In this document: positions 27,542-38,700 of the stretch, in pieces
Position numbering within the stretch: the stretch's first letter is position 1
Layout of the letters: the number at the start of each line of letters is the position of its first letter
Assembly: GCA_963787285.1 (NCBI GenBank)
Contig: CAWBCM010000010.1
Span: forward strand, 97,759-161,758
Origin: JAHEJN01 sp963787285
Lineage (GTDB): Bacteria; Actinomycetota; Acidimicrobiia; Acidimicrobiales; JAHEJN01
Reading direction: 5' to 3'
DNA length: 64,000 nt
Made by a program: the position numbers and the translations under genes
The notes under the pieces: generated by a model
The model's database searches: none
Told to the model about the DNA's origin: nothing
What the model saw: the letters and a program-made list of their open reading frames with translations, nothing else

Positions 27542-28390
27542 GTGAGCTACATCGACGCGTCACGCCGCTACTACGCGGCGGCGGGCTACGAGAAGCCCTA
27601 CGAATGGGCCAGCAACGACGACGCACCCTTCGCCGCCCTCCCCCGGCCGCTCGAGCACTGTCGGGTCGGGGTGGTCACCACGTCGTACCTTCCCACCGGC
27701 GACCGCACGACCTTCGCCACCCGACCCGACGAGGTCTTCGCCGCGGGCCACGATGCCGTGGCCCGGCTCGACAACCAGGCCCTGCAGTGGGACAAGGACG
27801 AGACCCACACCGATGATCCCGGGACCTACCTGCCGCTGGCTCGGCTGGCCGAGGCGGCGGAGTCCGGCCGCATCGGATCGGTCTCCCCTCGCTTCTACGG
27901 CATCCCCACGCGGTACTCCCATCGCCGGACGCGCACCGTCGACGCACCCGCAGTGGAGCAGGCCATGAGGAGTGACCGTGTCGACGTTGCCCTCCTGGTG
28001 CCACTGTGACCGGTGTGTCATCAGACCGTGAGTCTGACCGCGCGCCATCTCGAGGCCACCGGTATCCCGACTGTCGTCGTCGGCTCGGCTCGAGACATCG
28101 TCGAGGAATGCGGCGTGGCCCGCTTCCTCTTCGTCGATTTCCCGCTCGGCAATCCGTGCGGCAAGCCCGACGACGTCGCCATGCAGTCGGCGATCGTCGG
28201 CCAGGCCCTCGACCTGCTCGAGCGGGCGTGGCAGCCTCGGACCACCGTGCAGTCGCCGGTCGTGTGGAACCCCGACGACGACGGCTGGCGGACCCGTTTC
28301 ATGCGGGTCGACGACACCAACCGGGCCGAGCTCGCCGCCATGGGCGAAGCTCGTCGCCGCAAGCAAGCCGAATCCCGAGACAAGCGATGA
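27542..28390 (+). CDS. GrdB-like selenoprotein B family protein with in-frame UGA (candidate selenocysteine)
   Basis: One reading frame runs through a single TGA at 28007-28009. Before it the protein reads SYIDASRRYYAAAGY to DVALLVPL. After it the reading is PVCHQTVSLTARH, then VVVGSARDIVEE and FLFVDFPLGNPCG. This is the glycine/betaine/sarcosine/D-proline reductase selenoprotein B family, where homologues carry Cys or Sec at this position followed by PVC; Sec would be residue 156 of 282. A hairpin (28012-28046) begins three bases after the TGA: upper stem 28021-28026 with 28032-28037, loop CGUGA with G at its second position, 17 bases from UGA to loop. Start GTG 27542 is chosen for the family N-terminus; 27512 is possible. 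A nonsense mutation is the alternative. Confidence 0.75.
28012..28046 (+). promoter_or_regulatory. Candidate bacterial SECIS hairpin
   Basis: In the mRNA, 28012-28018 pairs with 28040-28046 (G-C plus G-U pairs), a 2x2 internal loop follows, and six perfect pairs (28021-28026 with 28032-28037) close a five-base loop CGUGA. The distance from UGA and the G in the first two loop positions satisfy the published bacterial SECIS consensus. The structure was folded by hand. Confidence 0.6.
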
Positions 28391-28406
28391 GTACCGGAGG
28401 AATGCC

Positions 28407-29939
<1,533 letters not shown>

Positions 29940-31079
29940 TCACGCGCATGCCGTGAAGGCCAGCGCCCGCCGCTCACCGCACGTGAGCGCGAAGCGCTCG
30001 TAGTCGGAGTCGATCGGCGACATGTCGTAGAGGAGGTCACACGCTGCCCCGCCGCCGGCGCGGCAAGCGTCGTGGACGACGTCGAGGCCGGGGTCGTCGC
30101 CGTAGGCCTGCGCGAAGAAATCGTCGCCGGCCGATGTGCCGAAGCGTTCACTGCAGCCGCCGTCGGTGGCAGCGGTCGAACTGCCACAGGTCGACCCGAA
30201 CGCCTCGTAGCCCGATCCGATGGGCGACATGCCCCACAAGTCGTCACAGGCGTCGTGGATCCCTTCGTCACACGCGTCCCAGAGGGCGTCGAACCCGGCG
30301 TTGTCGCCGTAGACATCGCCGGCACGGCCGGGTGCGGTCGGGGCGGCGGGACCGGAATCGGAGCCGGCGTGGCAGCCACCGGACGCACCGGTGCGACGGC
30401 CACCGCAGGAGTTGGCGAAGGCCTCGTAGCCCGACCCGACCGGCGACACGAAGAACAACTCGTCGCAGGCCCGATCGTCGCCGCCACGACACGCAATCCA
30501 CAACGCGTCCAGCTCGGCGTCGTCGCCGAAGCTGCTCAGATCGCGGTAGGTCTCGGTGAGATCGTCGAGCGCGAGCGTCTCGTCGCCACCCTCGGAACCG
30601 AAGTCGGCCACGCAGGTGCCGTAGTGCTCGCCCCCCAGCCCGCCGCAGACGACAGCCAACGCTTCGTAGGCCGAGCCCGCCGGCGACGAGAAGTACATGG
30701 CGTCGCAGTCGCCGAGAAGGTGCAGCAGGCAGTTGTCGTAGAGCTGATCGAGCACCGGATCGGAACCGTACGGGAGGCCGTCACCGAGCTCGATGGGAAC
30801 CACGAGGCCATCCTCGTTCACCCAGAAGCCGTCGGGGCGGTCACCATCGGGATCGGCCGAAGGCGTGGTGTCGATATCGGGCTCGTCGGTCCCGTCGACC
30901 GCAGCGTCGGCGGTGACCTCGGCCGATTCACCGTTTCCTGCTCCCTCGTCTCTTTCGTCGGCGAAGGCCAGGTCGAGCGGCAAACCGATCTCGGCGTCGA
31001 GCTCCGGGCGGTCGCCTCCACTGCAGGCGGTCAGGAGAACCAGACCCGCGACGAACACTCCGATGAACCGCTTCCACAT
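29940..31079 (-). CDS. Lipoprotein with four Cys-rich YGDD repeats
   Basis: A 379-residue exported lipoprotein: signal MWKRFIGVFVAGLVLLTACSG with lipobox Cys at about residue 19, then an acidic Asp/Glu/Gly linker. The body has four repeats of about 43-70 residues built as YGDD..LD.L.D.C..G...ACD, then SP.GS.YE.F and CGG. Each repeat has three cysteines. No enzymatic motif is seen. It is the paralogue of the upstream gene at 31126 on the same strand. ATG 31077-31079 is chosen; ATG 31089-31091 adds four residues. It is placed outside the membrane; a structural or sensing role is only conjecture. Confidence 0.78.
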   Translation of the reverse strand: MWKRFIGVFVAGLVLLTACSGGDRPELDAEIGLPLDLAFADERDEGAGNGESAEVTADAAVDGTDEPDIDTTPSADPDGDRPDGFWVNEDGLVVPIELGDGLPYGSDPVLDQLYDNCLLHLLGDCDAMYFSSPAGSAYEALAVVCGGLGGEHYGTCVADFGSEGGDETLALDDLTETYRDLSSFGDDAELDALWIACRGGDDRACDELFFVSPVGSGYEAFANSCGGRRTGASGGCHAGSDSGPAAPTAPGRAGDVYGDNAGFDALWDACDEGIHDACDDLWGMSPIGSGYEAFGSTCGSSTAATDGGCSERFGTSAGDDFFAQAYGDDPGLDVVHDACRAGGGAACDLLYDMSPIDSDYERFALTCGERRALAFTACA

Positions 31080-31125
31080 GGCCCACCCCATCGGCGGCGC
31101 CGGCCGGGAGGTGAGGATTCGCCGG

Positions 31126-32598
31126 TCAGAGCTCGGCTTCGCAGTCCGCGTAGAGCGGCTCGGCCGATCGGCCCCCGCAGCTCTCCGCGAACGCCTCGTA
31201 CTCGGAGCCGACCGGCGAGTCCCACCAGAGATCGTCGCAGGCGCGGAGCACCCCTGCTTCGCAGTCGTCCCAGAGGGCGTCGAGGATGGGGTCGTCGCCG
31301 TAGCTGAAGGCGTCACCGCCGAACTCGAGTGGATCGGCGCAGAAGCCGGATATCTCGTCGCTGCGGCCACCACAGGTCGCTCCGAAGAACTCGTAGTCGG
31401 AGTCGATGGGTGATGCGTAGTACAGGTCGTCGCAGGCGACGAGGTCACCGCCTTGACAATCGTCGTACAACGCGTCGAGCTCGGCATCGTCGCCGTAGCC
31501 GAACGGCTCGGTTCCCGACGGGTCGCCGCCGGCACACGTGCCCGGCGCACCGTTGCTGGTGCCGCCGCAGGTCTGGCCGAACAGCTCGTAATCGGAGTCG
31601 ATCGGCGCCGAGAAGTACAGGCTGTCGCAGGCGTCGAGGTCGCCGTCTGCGCAGTCGTCGTAGAGTCGATCGAGGAAGGGATCGTCGCCGTAGCTCTCGG
31701 GCCGGTCGTCGGGACCGGTGACGCACGTGCCGAACTGCTCGACCGAGCTGGTGCCACCGCAGCTCAACGCGAAGGTCTCGTAGTCGGAGTCGAGCGGAGA
31801 CGAGTAGTAGAGGCTGTCGCAGGCACTCAGATCACCGGCCTCGCAGTCGTCCCACAACGCATCGAGGTCGGCGTCGTCGCCGTAGCTCATGGGCAGGTTG
31901 TCGTCGATGGGTGGGTCGCTGCCGAACTGCGAGTCGAACTCACAGCCTCCGGAGCTGGGTGGCTGGGTGCCGCCACAGGTGTCGCCGAAACTCTCGTATT
32001 CGGAGCCGAAGGGAGCGTCGAACCAAAGCGAGTCACAGGCGGCGAGGTCGCCGGCCGCGCAGTCGTCCCACAGCGCATCGAGCGCCGGATCGTCGCCGTA
32101 GGTGTCCGCGTCGGAACCGAACGAATCGTCGGCCAGGCCGCTCTCGAACACGGCGAAGTCCTCGGGCACATCGCAGTTGGCGATCGCCCACTCCTGGACG
32201 TTGGCGGCGGCGGCTTCGATCTCGGCCGACCGCGGCTCGAGCTCGGCCGCCACCTCCATCATCCGCCCGATGGCTGCAGGATCGTCGTCGCCGATGCCGT
32301 CGAAGGCCTCGACCAGCGTCATCGTGACGTCGAAGAGAACGTCCATGTCGTCACTGATCTCGTCGGGAGCCGAGTCGCGCAGCGAGGTCATCGCCTCGCG
32401 GAAGACACCCATGTCCTCGTCGAAGCCTCCGCCGAACTGCGCCTCGAGCGAGTCGGTGTCGCTTTCGAGGAAAGCGCAGAACTCGGCGGCATCGCCGGTG
32501 CGCACCGTTCCGTCGCTGCCGATGCTGACGCCGCTACTGCCGCCACAGGCTGCGCCGAACAGCGCGACCGCGGCCAGGACCGCCAACTTCGCTCTCAT
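31126..32598 (-). CDS. Lipoprotein with five Cys-rich YGDD repeats
   Basis: A 490-residue protein: lipoprotein signal MRAKLAVLAAVALFGAACGG (lipobox Cys about residue 18), then a helical N-terminal domain (about 25-160) with two cysteines and alternating acidic helices. Five repeats follow with consensus YGDD..LDALWDDC..GDL.ACDSL, SP..S.YE.F..TCGG. It precedes its paralogue at 29940 by 47 bases, likely in one transcript. The ATG at 32596-32598 has GGGGAGC eleven bases upstream. The family is unknown to me. The regular Cys spacing suggests each repeat is a small disulfide-stabilised fold exported to the envelope. Confidence 0.78.
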   Translation of the reverse strand: MRAKLAVLAAVALFGAACGGSSGVSIGSDGTVRTGDAAEFCAFLESDTDSLEAQFGGGFDEDMGVFREAMTSLRDSAPDEISDDMDVLFDVTMTLVEAFDGIGDDDPAAIGRMMEVAAELEPRSAEIEAAAANVQEWAIANCDVPEDFAVFESGLADDSFGSDADTYGDDPALDALWDDCAAGDLAACDSLWFDAPFGSEYESFGDTCGGTQPPSSGGCEFDSQFGSDPPIDDNLPMSYGDDADLDALWDDCEAGDLSACDSLYYSSPLDSDYETFALSCGGTSSVEQFGTCVTGPDDRPESYGDDPFLDRLYDDCADGDLDACDSLYFSAPIDSDYELFGQTCGGTSNGAPGTCAGGDPSGTEPFGYGDDAELDALYDDCQGGDLVACDDLYYASPIDSDYEFFGATCGGRSDEISGFCADPLEFGGDAFSYGDDPILDALWDDCEAGVLRACDDLWWDSPVGSEYEAFAESCGGRSAEPLYADCEAEL

Positions 32599-32639
32599 AC
32601 GCTGCTCCCCGCAGACTCGTGGTTTCTCATGTCTACCCA

Positions 32640-35600
32640 TCAATCGGCAGGCGTCGCCACCCGTTGAGCCGATGGTTGTTCCGACGGTGTTATCACGAGC
32701 AGCAGGTCGCCACCGGTCACCGAGCCGACATCGGTGACGGCCACGTGATCGATGGTGCCCGCGATCGGGGCCGAGATGACCGACTCCATCTTCATGGCCT
32801 CGATGGCGGCGACCGGTTGGCCGACCTCTACGGTGTCGCCCGCCCCCACCCGGAGGGTGACCACACCGTTGAACGGCGCGGCGACGTGGCCGGGGTTGGC
32901 GGGATCGGCCCGCTCGGCTTCGACGGCACCCGAGTCGATCGACTGGTCGCGTACCAACACCGGTCGGATCTGGCCGTTGAGGCGGAACAGGACAGTGCGC
33001 AGACCCTTGTCGTCGGGCTCACCGACCGCCTCGAGGCCGACCAGCAGATTCACCCCTCGGTCGAGGGGAAGGTTCTGGTCGCGCGCGTTCGCCTCGAGTC
33101 CGTACCAGAACAGCCGGGTGGGGATGACCGACACGTCACCGTGGGCCTCGACGTGTCGTTCGTATTCAGCAGTCGGCCCCGGCAGGACGACGCGGTTGAG
33201 GGTCTGCCGACGGTCGGTTTCGAGACCGGCGAGCTGCTCGGCGGCCAACGCAGTGGGCCCGGCCGCGGGGCGCCGCCCCTCGAGGGCTCGGGAGCGAAAC
33301 GGTTCGGGCCAGCCGCCGGGAGGAGTTCCCAGTTCGCCGTGGAGGAACCCGATGACACTGTCGGGAAGGTCGAAGGCTGCGGGATCGGCCTCGAGCTGGT
33401 CGGCGGTGACGCCGGCACCGAGCAGATGGAGGGCGAGATCGCCGACGACCTTCGAGGTCGGCGTGACCTTCACCAGATTGCCGAGCAGCGTGTTGCAGGC
33501 GGCGTAGAGCTTCTCGATCTCCTCGAAGCGATCACCGAGCCCGAGCGCAATCGCCTGCTGACGCAGATTCGAGAGCTGGCCACCCGGTATCTCGTGGCGG
33601 TACACGGCGCCGGTGGGTGATCGCAGGCCGGCCTCGAAGGGGGCATAGAGCCGCCGCACCGCCTCCCAGAACGGCTCGAGGTCGGCCAGACCGTCGAGGG
33701 ACAGGCCGGTGGCTCGTGGGGTGTGATCGGTCGCGGCGACGATGGCCGACAGCGGCGGCTGGCTCGTCATGCCCGACAACGGAGCCGATGCGCCGTCGAT
33801 GGCATCGACACCGACCTCTATGGCCGCCAGGTACGTGGCGAGCTGACCACCGCCGGTGTCGTGGGTGTGCAGATGCACGGGCGCATCGAAGCGCTCTCGC
33901 AACGCCGCCACCAGGGTGCGGGCCGCCGGCGCCCGCAGGAGCCCGGCCATGTCCTTGATGCACAGCACGTGGACGCCGGCATCGACGAGTGACTCGGCCA
34001 GTCGCAGGTAGTACTCGAGGGTGTAGAGCTCCTCGGCCGGGTTCGAGAGGTCGCCGGTGTAGCACAGGGCGCCTTCGGCGACGGCTCCGACCTCGACGGC
34101 GGCCTGGATGGCCGGGCGCATCTGGTCGATGTCGTTGAGGGCGTCGAACACGCGGAAGATGTCGATGCCACTGCGGTGGGCCTCGTCGACGAAGGCGGAG
34201 ACCACCGACTGCGGGTACGCCGAGTAACCGAGGATGTTGCGACCCCGCAGCAGCATCTGCAGGCACAGGTTCGGGGCGGCGGCACGGATCTGTTCGAGAC
34301 GGGCCCACGGATCCTCGTGGAGGAAGCGCAGGGCCACGTCGTAGGTGGCGCCGCCCCAGCACTCGAGGCTCAACAGCTCGGGCGTCGAGCGAGCCGCCGC
34401 ATCGGCCCCGGCCGCGAGATCGGTGGTCCGAACGCGGGTGGCGAGGATCGACTGGTGCGCGTCGCGAAGCGTGGTGTCGGTGACCGCCACGGGCTCGCTG
34501 GCCCGCAGCCATTCGGCGAATCGGGCCGGTCCGAGCTCGTCGAGGCGCTGCTTCGATCCGGGTGGCTTGTCCGATGCCAGCGACGGCAGCTTCGCGACGG
34601 GGTCGATGGGCGTGGGCGAGGATCCGTACGGTCGGTTGACGGTGACCTCGCCCAGGAACTCGAGCAGGCGCGTCGCCCGATCGGCGCCCGCCGAGGTCTG
34701 CAACAGCTCGGGATGGTTCTCGATGAAGCTGGTGGTCACCCCGCCGGCCAGGAACTCCGGGTCGCTCAGCACGGCGCGGATGTAGGGGATGTTGGTGGCG
34801 ACCCCACGTACTCGGAATTCGGCCAGCGCCCGCCGGGCCCGGGCGGCTGCGTCCTCGAAGGTGCGGCCACGGCAGGTGAGCTTCACCAAGAGGGAGTCGA
34901 AGTACGGCGACACGTCGGCCCCCGCGTAGCCGGGGCCACCGTCGAGGCGGATACCGGCGCCGCCGGGTGTGCGGTAGGCGACGATTCGACCGGTATCGGG
35001 TCGGAAGTCGTTGGCCGGATCCTCGGTGGTGACCCGACACTGGAGGGCGGTACCTCGCTGCACGATCGACTCCTGGGTCAGACCCAGATCGGCCAAGGTC
35101 TCACCGCCGGCGATGCGAAGCTGGCTCTGGACGAGATCGACGTCGGTGGTCTCCTCGGTGACGGTGTGTTCCACCTGGATGCGCGGGTTCATCTCGATGA
35201 ACACGTAGCGCCCGGCCTGGTCGAGCAGGAACTCGACGGTTCCGGCGTTCTCGTAGTCGATGGCGCGACCGAAGGTCACTGCGTCGGCACACATGCGATC
35301 GCGGAGTTCGGGATCGAGACGGGGCGCCGGCGCGATCTCGATGACCTTCTGGTGACGCCGCTGCACCGAGCAGTCCCGTTCGTACAGGTGGATGACCTCG
35401 CCGGTGGAGTCGCCCAGCAACTGCACCTCGATGTGGCGCGGCTCGGTCACGGCCTCTTCGAGGAACACGGTCGGGTCACCGAACGCGCTCTGGGCTTCGC
35501 GAACCGCTGCGTCGACCGCGTCGGCGAGCTTGTCGGGGTCGGTGACCAGCCGGAGGCCACGGCCGCCCCCACCGGCGGCGGCCTTCACGAAGAGGGGAAA

Positions 35601-36059
35601 GCCCATGTCGGCGGCGGCGCGGCGGGCATCGGCCACCGAGGTGATCTCGTGTGACTGGTACAGCACGGGCAACCCGGCCTCGAACGCCGTCTGGCGGGCG
35701 CGCATCTTGTTCCCGGCCAGGCTCAGCGCATGCGAGTCGGGCCCGACGAAGATGATGTCGTTGGCGGTGCACGCATCGGCCAGCTCGGGGTTCTCCGACA
35801 GGAATCCATACCCCGGATAGATGGCGTCGGCGCCGGCGTCGAGCGCAGTGGCCACGATCACCTGGGGGTCGAGGTAGGCCCGTAGCGGTGAGCCGACTTC
35901 GCCGATCTGATAGCTCTCGTCGGCCTTCTGGCGGTGCAGGGACCGACGGTCCTCGTAGGTGTACACGGCGACCGTCTCGATGCCCAGTTCGGTCGCCGCG
36001 CGAAACGCTCGGATGGCGATCTCGCCGCGGTTGGCCACGAGCAGTTTGGTCAGCGACAT
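32640..36059 (-). CDS. pyc: Pyruvate carboxylase
   Basis: A 1139-residue full-length enzyme making oxaloacetate from pyruvate and bicarbonate. Biotin carboxylase spans 1-450 (LLVANRGEIAIRA, KAAAGGGGRGLR, EMNPRIQVEHTVTE). The carboxyltransferase spans about 500-830 (VTDTTLRDAHQSILATR, then HTHDTGGG for metal binding). A tetramerisation-type linker and the C-terminal biotinyl domain with EAMKMES follow, Lys at residue 1090. All domains are intact and in one frame, unlike neighbouring zwf. Its role is anaplerotic. The stop lies 41 bases before the start of the YGDD lipoprotein gene on the same strand. The upstream zwf and gnd genes are also on this strand. Confidence 0.95.
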   Translation of the reverse strand: MSLTKLLVANRGEIAIRAFRAATELGIETVAVYTYEDRRSLHRQKADESYQIGEVGSPLRAYLDPQVIVATALDAGADAIYPGYGFLSENPELADACTANDIIFVGPDSHALSLAGNKMRARQTAFEAGLPVLYQSHEITSVADARRAAADMGFPLFVKAAAGGGGRGLRLVTDPDKLADAVDAAVREAQSAFGDPTVFLEEAVTEPRHIEVQLLGDSTGEVIHLYERDCSVQRRHQKVIEIAPAPRLDPELRDRMCADAVTFGRAIDYENAGTVEFLLDQAGRYVFIEMNPRIQVEHTVTEETTDVDLVQSQLRIAGGETLADLGLTQESIVQRGTALQCRVTTEDPANDFRPDTGRIVAYRTPGGAGIRLDGGPGYAGADVSPYFDSLLVKLTCRGRTFEDAAARARRALAEFRVRGVATNIPYIRAVLSDPEFLAGGVTTSFIENHPELLQTSAGADRATRLLEFLGEVTVNRPYGSSPTPIDPVAKLPSLASDKPPGSKQRLDELGPARFAEWLRASEPVAVTDTTLRDAHQSILATRVRTTDLAAGADAAARSTPELLSLECWGGATYDVALRFLHEDPWARLEQIRAAAPNLCLQMLLRGRNILGYSAYPQSVVSAFVDEAHRSGIDIFRVFDALNDIDQMRPAIQAAVEVGAVAEGALCYTGDLSNPAEELYTLEYYLRLAESLVDAGVHVLCIKDMAGLLRAPAARTLVAALRERFDAPVHLHTHDTGGGQLATYLAAIEVGVDAIDGASAPLSGMTSQPPLSAIVAATDHTPRATGLSLDGLADLEPFWEAVRRLYAPFEAGLRSPTGAVYRHEIPGGQLSNLRQQAIALGLGDRFEEIEKLYAACNTLLGNLVKVTPTSKVVGDLALHLLGAGVTADQLEADPAAFDLPDSVIGFLHGELGTPPGGWPEPFRSRALEGRRPAAGPTALAAEQLAGLETDRRQTLNRVVLPGPTAEYERHVEAHGDVSVIPTRLFWYGLEANARDQNLPLDRGVNLLVGLEAVGEPDDKGLRTVLFRLNGQIRPVLVRDQSIDSGAVEAERADPANPGHVAAPFNGVVTLRVGAGDTVEVGQPVAAIEAMKMESVISAPIAGTIDHVAVTDVGSVTGGDLLLVITPSEQPSAQRVATPAD

Positions 36060-36128
36060 CGTCCCATCATGGCGCGTCGGCCCCGACCTCGCGCTTTGCG
36101 TTTCGGCAGTGTTTCGCGCCGATTCCGC

Positions 36129-37530
36129 TCAGTTCCATCTCAGCGGCGACGCCTGCCACGACCGGTCGCCCGGCATCAGGGAGTCGGCTTCGGTCGGACC
36201 CCACGAGCCCTGGCGATACCGGTGCACCGGTTCGGGGCCATCGAGGACGGCCTCGACGATGCGCCATGCCTCCTCGACGCCGTCCTGGCGGGCGAAGAGC
36301 CGGGCATCGCCCTCGAGCGCATCGCCGAGCAGGCGTTCGTAGGCCTCGCTGCCGTCGCCGCCGAGCGCCTCGCCGTACTCGACCGCCAGGTCGACCGGCT
36401 CGCTCAACATCGTCGACCCGGGACGCTTCGCCTGGAGCGTGAGGGTGATGGTGTCGTCGGGCTTCATGCGGAACACCAGGCGGTTCGGCTGGGGTAGCCG
36501 AGCGCCGTCGCCGAACAGGAGGCGAGGCGGCTGGGTGAACTCGACCACCGCCTCGGTGTAGGTCTGGGCCATGGCCTTGCCGGCGCGGATGTAGAACGGC
36601 ACGTCGGCCCACCGCCACGAGTCGATGCGCGTGCGGAGCGCGAGGAAGGTCTCGGTGTCGGAGTCGGCGGCCACGCCCTCCTCGTCGAGGTATCCCTCGT
36701 ACTGGCCCCGAACGCAGTCGGTGGGCTGCAGCGGGGGCATGGCCCGGAAGATCTTCACCTTCTCGTCTCGTAGTGCGTCGGCGTCCCCGCTCGACGGTGG
36801 TTCCATCGCGAGCAGGGCGAGCACCTGGAGCAGGTGGTTCTGCACGACGTCGCGCATGGCGCCGATCTCGTCGTAGAAGCGGCCCCGACCCTCGACACCG
36901 AAGTCCTCCGCCATGGTGATGCAGACCGAGCTCGACATAGTGCCGATTCCACAAGGGTTCGAGCAGGGCGTTGGCGAAGCGGAACACCAGCAGGTTCTGG
37001 ACCGGCTCCTTGCCGAGGAAGTGATCGATGCGAAAGATCGACGACTCGTCGTAGTGCCGGTGCAGGATCTCGTTGAGCTCGCGGGCGCTCGCGAGGTCGC
37101 GCCCGAAAGGCTTCTCGACCACGATCCGACCGCCGTCGTTCATCCCCTCACCGGCCAGGCCGGTGGCCACCTCATCGAACAGGAACGGAGGAATGGCCAG
37201 ATAGGCCACGGGGCAACGGCTGTCGGGAATGCGCTCACGGAGACCACGAAAGGTCTCGGGCCGGTTGTAGTCGCCCTGGACGTAGAGGAACCGCTCGAGC
37301 AGCCGATCGGCGACGGCCTGGTCGGTGTCGATGTCGGACGCGTCCAACGAGCCCGCCACCCGTTTGCGAAGGGCAGCGTCGTCCCACTCGGACCGGGCGA
37401 CCCCGACCACCGGCACATCGAGACGGCCGTCGACCTCGAGCTCGTAGAGCGCGGGGAACAGCTTCTTGTACGCAAGGTCGCCCGACACGCCGAACAGGAC
37501 CAACGCATCGCCGGCGGGCAATTGCTTCAC
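36129..37530 (-). CDS. zwf: Glucose-6-phosphate 1-dehydrogenase (frame interrupted near 36935)
   Basis: The N-terminal frame, from the GTG at 37528-37530 (site AGGAGAA), reads ALVLFGVSGDLAYKKLFPAL, then RIDHFLGKEPVQNLL and PLWNRHYVE. The C-terminal frame continues SSVCITMAEDFGVEGRGRFYDE to a stop at 36129. Removing one G near 36935 joins the conserved NRHYV and SSVCITMAEDFG blocks exactly as in known G6PDs, giving about 467 residues. The enzyme makes 6-phosphogluconolactone and NADPH. It lies just downstream of gnd on the same strand. Either an assembly insertion or a genuine frameshift. The gene is normally not dispensable when gnd is retained, which favours an error. Confidence 0.9.
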
Positions 37531-37594
37531 GAAGTCGACTTCTCCTGGTGGCCGGCGGGCGATTGCCTCACGGAGTCGACTTCTCCTGGTGGCC
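37515..37594. repeat. Tandem duplication of about 40 bases covering the zwf ribosome-binding region
   Basis: The zwf leader and first codons (37515-37554) are repeated with a few substitutions at 37555-37594, against the end of gnd. Each copy contains the GGAGAAGTCGACT site and a GTG followed by a KQ/RQ-like dipeptide codon order. Both copies were read directly in the sequence. Confidence 0.75.
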
Positions 37595-38584
37595 GCCGAA
37601 CTCGCTGCGCATGGCCGACAGCACCTTGTTGGCGTAGGCGTCGCGATCGCGACTGGCGAAGCGGGCGAAGAGCGACGCGGTGATCGTCTGGGCGGGAACG
37701 CCGAGGTCGACGGCGGCGTGCACCGTCCATCGTCCCTCCCCGGAGTCGGAGACGCGACCCTCGAAACCGGCCAGATCGGGATCGGCGGCGAGAGCGTGGG
37801 CGGTGAGATCGACCAGCCACGACGAGATGACGCTGCCGCGGCGCCATACCTGGGTGATGGCCGCAAGATCGAAGTCGTACTGATAGGCCGAACGGTCGGC
37901 CAGCGGAGCCGTCTCGGCGTCGGCGGGATGATCGTCGCGGCCCATGCCTGCCGCGTCGAGGATTCCGAGGCCCTCGGCCAGCGCGGCCATCATGCCGTAC
38001 TCGATGCCGTTGTGGACCATCTTCACGAAGTGCCCGGCGCCGGCGGGGCCGCAGTGCAGCCAGCCGACCTCACCGGGTACGAGCGCGTCGGGGAGGTCGT
38101 CGGTGCGCTCGGCGGAGTGCACGCCCGGCGCCAGGGAATCGAGCAGCGGGGTCAGGTGGGCCACGGCGTCGTCGCGGCCGCCGACCATGAGACAGAAGCC
38201 ACGCTCGAGGCCGTACACGCCGCCGCTGGTGCCGATGTCCACGAACTCGATGCCCTCGGCGGTCAACGCGTCGGCTCGGTCGATCGCGTCGCGGTAGTTG
38301 CTGTTGCCGCCGTCGATCACGATGTCGCCGGGATCGAGCAGGGGAACGAGCTCGGCCATGACGTGCTCGACCACTGCCGCCGGGACCATGATCCAGACCA
38401 CCCGCGGTGCGGTGAGGGCGGCAACCAGCTCGGGCAGGCTGTCGGCGCCGACGAACCCTTCGTTGCGCATGGCGTCGACGGCATCGGCGTGTACGTCGTT
38501 GGCCACGCCGTCGTGACCGTCGATGGCCAGCCGGCGGAGCAGGTTGGCACCCATGCGTCCGAGTCCGATCATGCCGAGCTGCAT
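37568..38584 (-). CDS. gnd: 6-phosphogluconate dehydrogenase, decarboxylating (Gram-positive short type)
   Basis: A 338-residue NAD(P)-dependent enzyme of the short, YqeC-like class, with Rossmann start MIGLGRMGANL, DGGNS, VDIGTSGGVYGLERG, and GPAGAGHFVKMVHNGIEYG containing the catalytic Lys and His-Asn. It converts 6-phosphogluconate to ribulose 5-phosphate in the pentose-phosphate path, paired here with zwf downstream. The ATG at 38582-38584 follows AAGGGA nine bases upstream. The C-terminal GHQEKSTP comes from the duplicated zwf-leader repeat, so the protein's tail is set by the tandem repeat. Confidence 0.92.
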   Translation of the reverse strand: MQLGMIGLGRMGANLLRRLAIDGHDGVANDVHADAVDAMRNEGFVGADSLPELVAALTAPRVVWIMVPAAVVEHVMAELVPLLDPGDIVIDGGNSNYRDAIDRADALTAEGIEFVDIGTSGGVYGLERGFCLMVGGRDDAVAHLTPLLDSLAPGVHSAERTDDLPDALVPGEVGWLHCGPAGAGHFVKMVHNGIEYGMMAALAEGLGILDAAGMGRDDHPADAETAPLADRSAYQYDFDLAAITQVWRRGSVISSWLVDLTAHALAADPDLAGFEGRVSDSGEGRWTVHAAVDLGVPAQTITASLFARFASRDRDAYANKVLSAMRSEFGGHQEKSTP

Positions 38585-38700
38585 CCGTGGTTCCCTTCGT
38601 TGCGTGTCGGCGATGGCCGTAGCACTGTTCCAGTGTGGTCGATTCGCCCTGCTTTCACACTGACATGTTGCGGGCTGAAGAGATGCAGGCAAGAAAGTTG

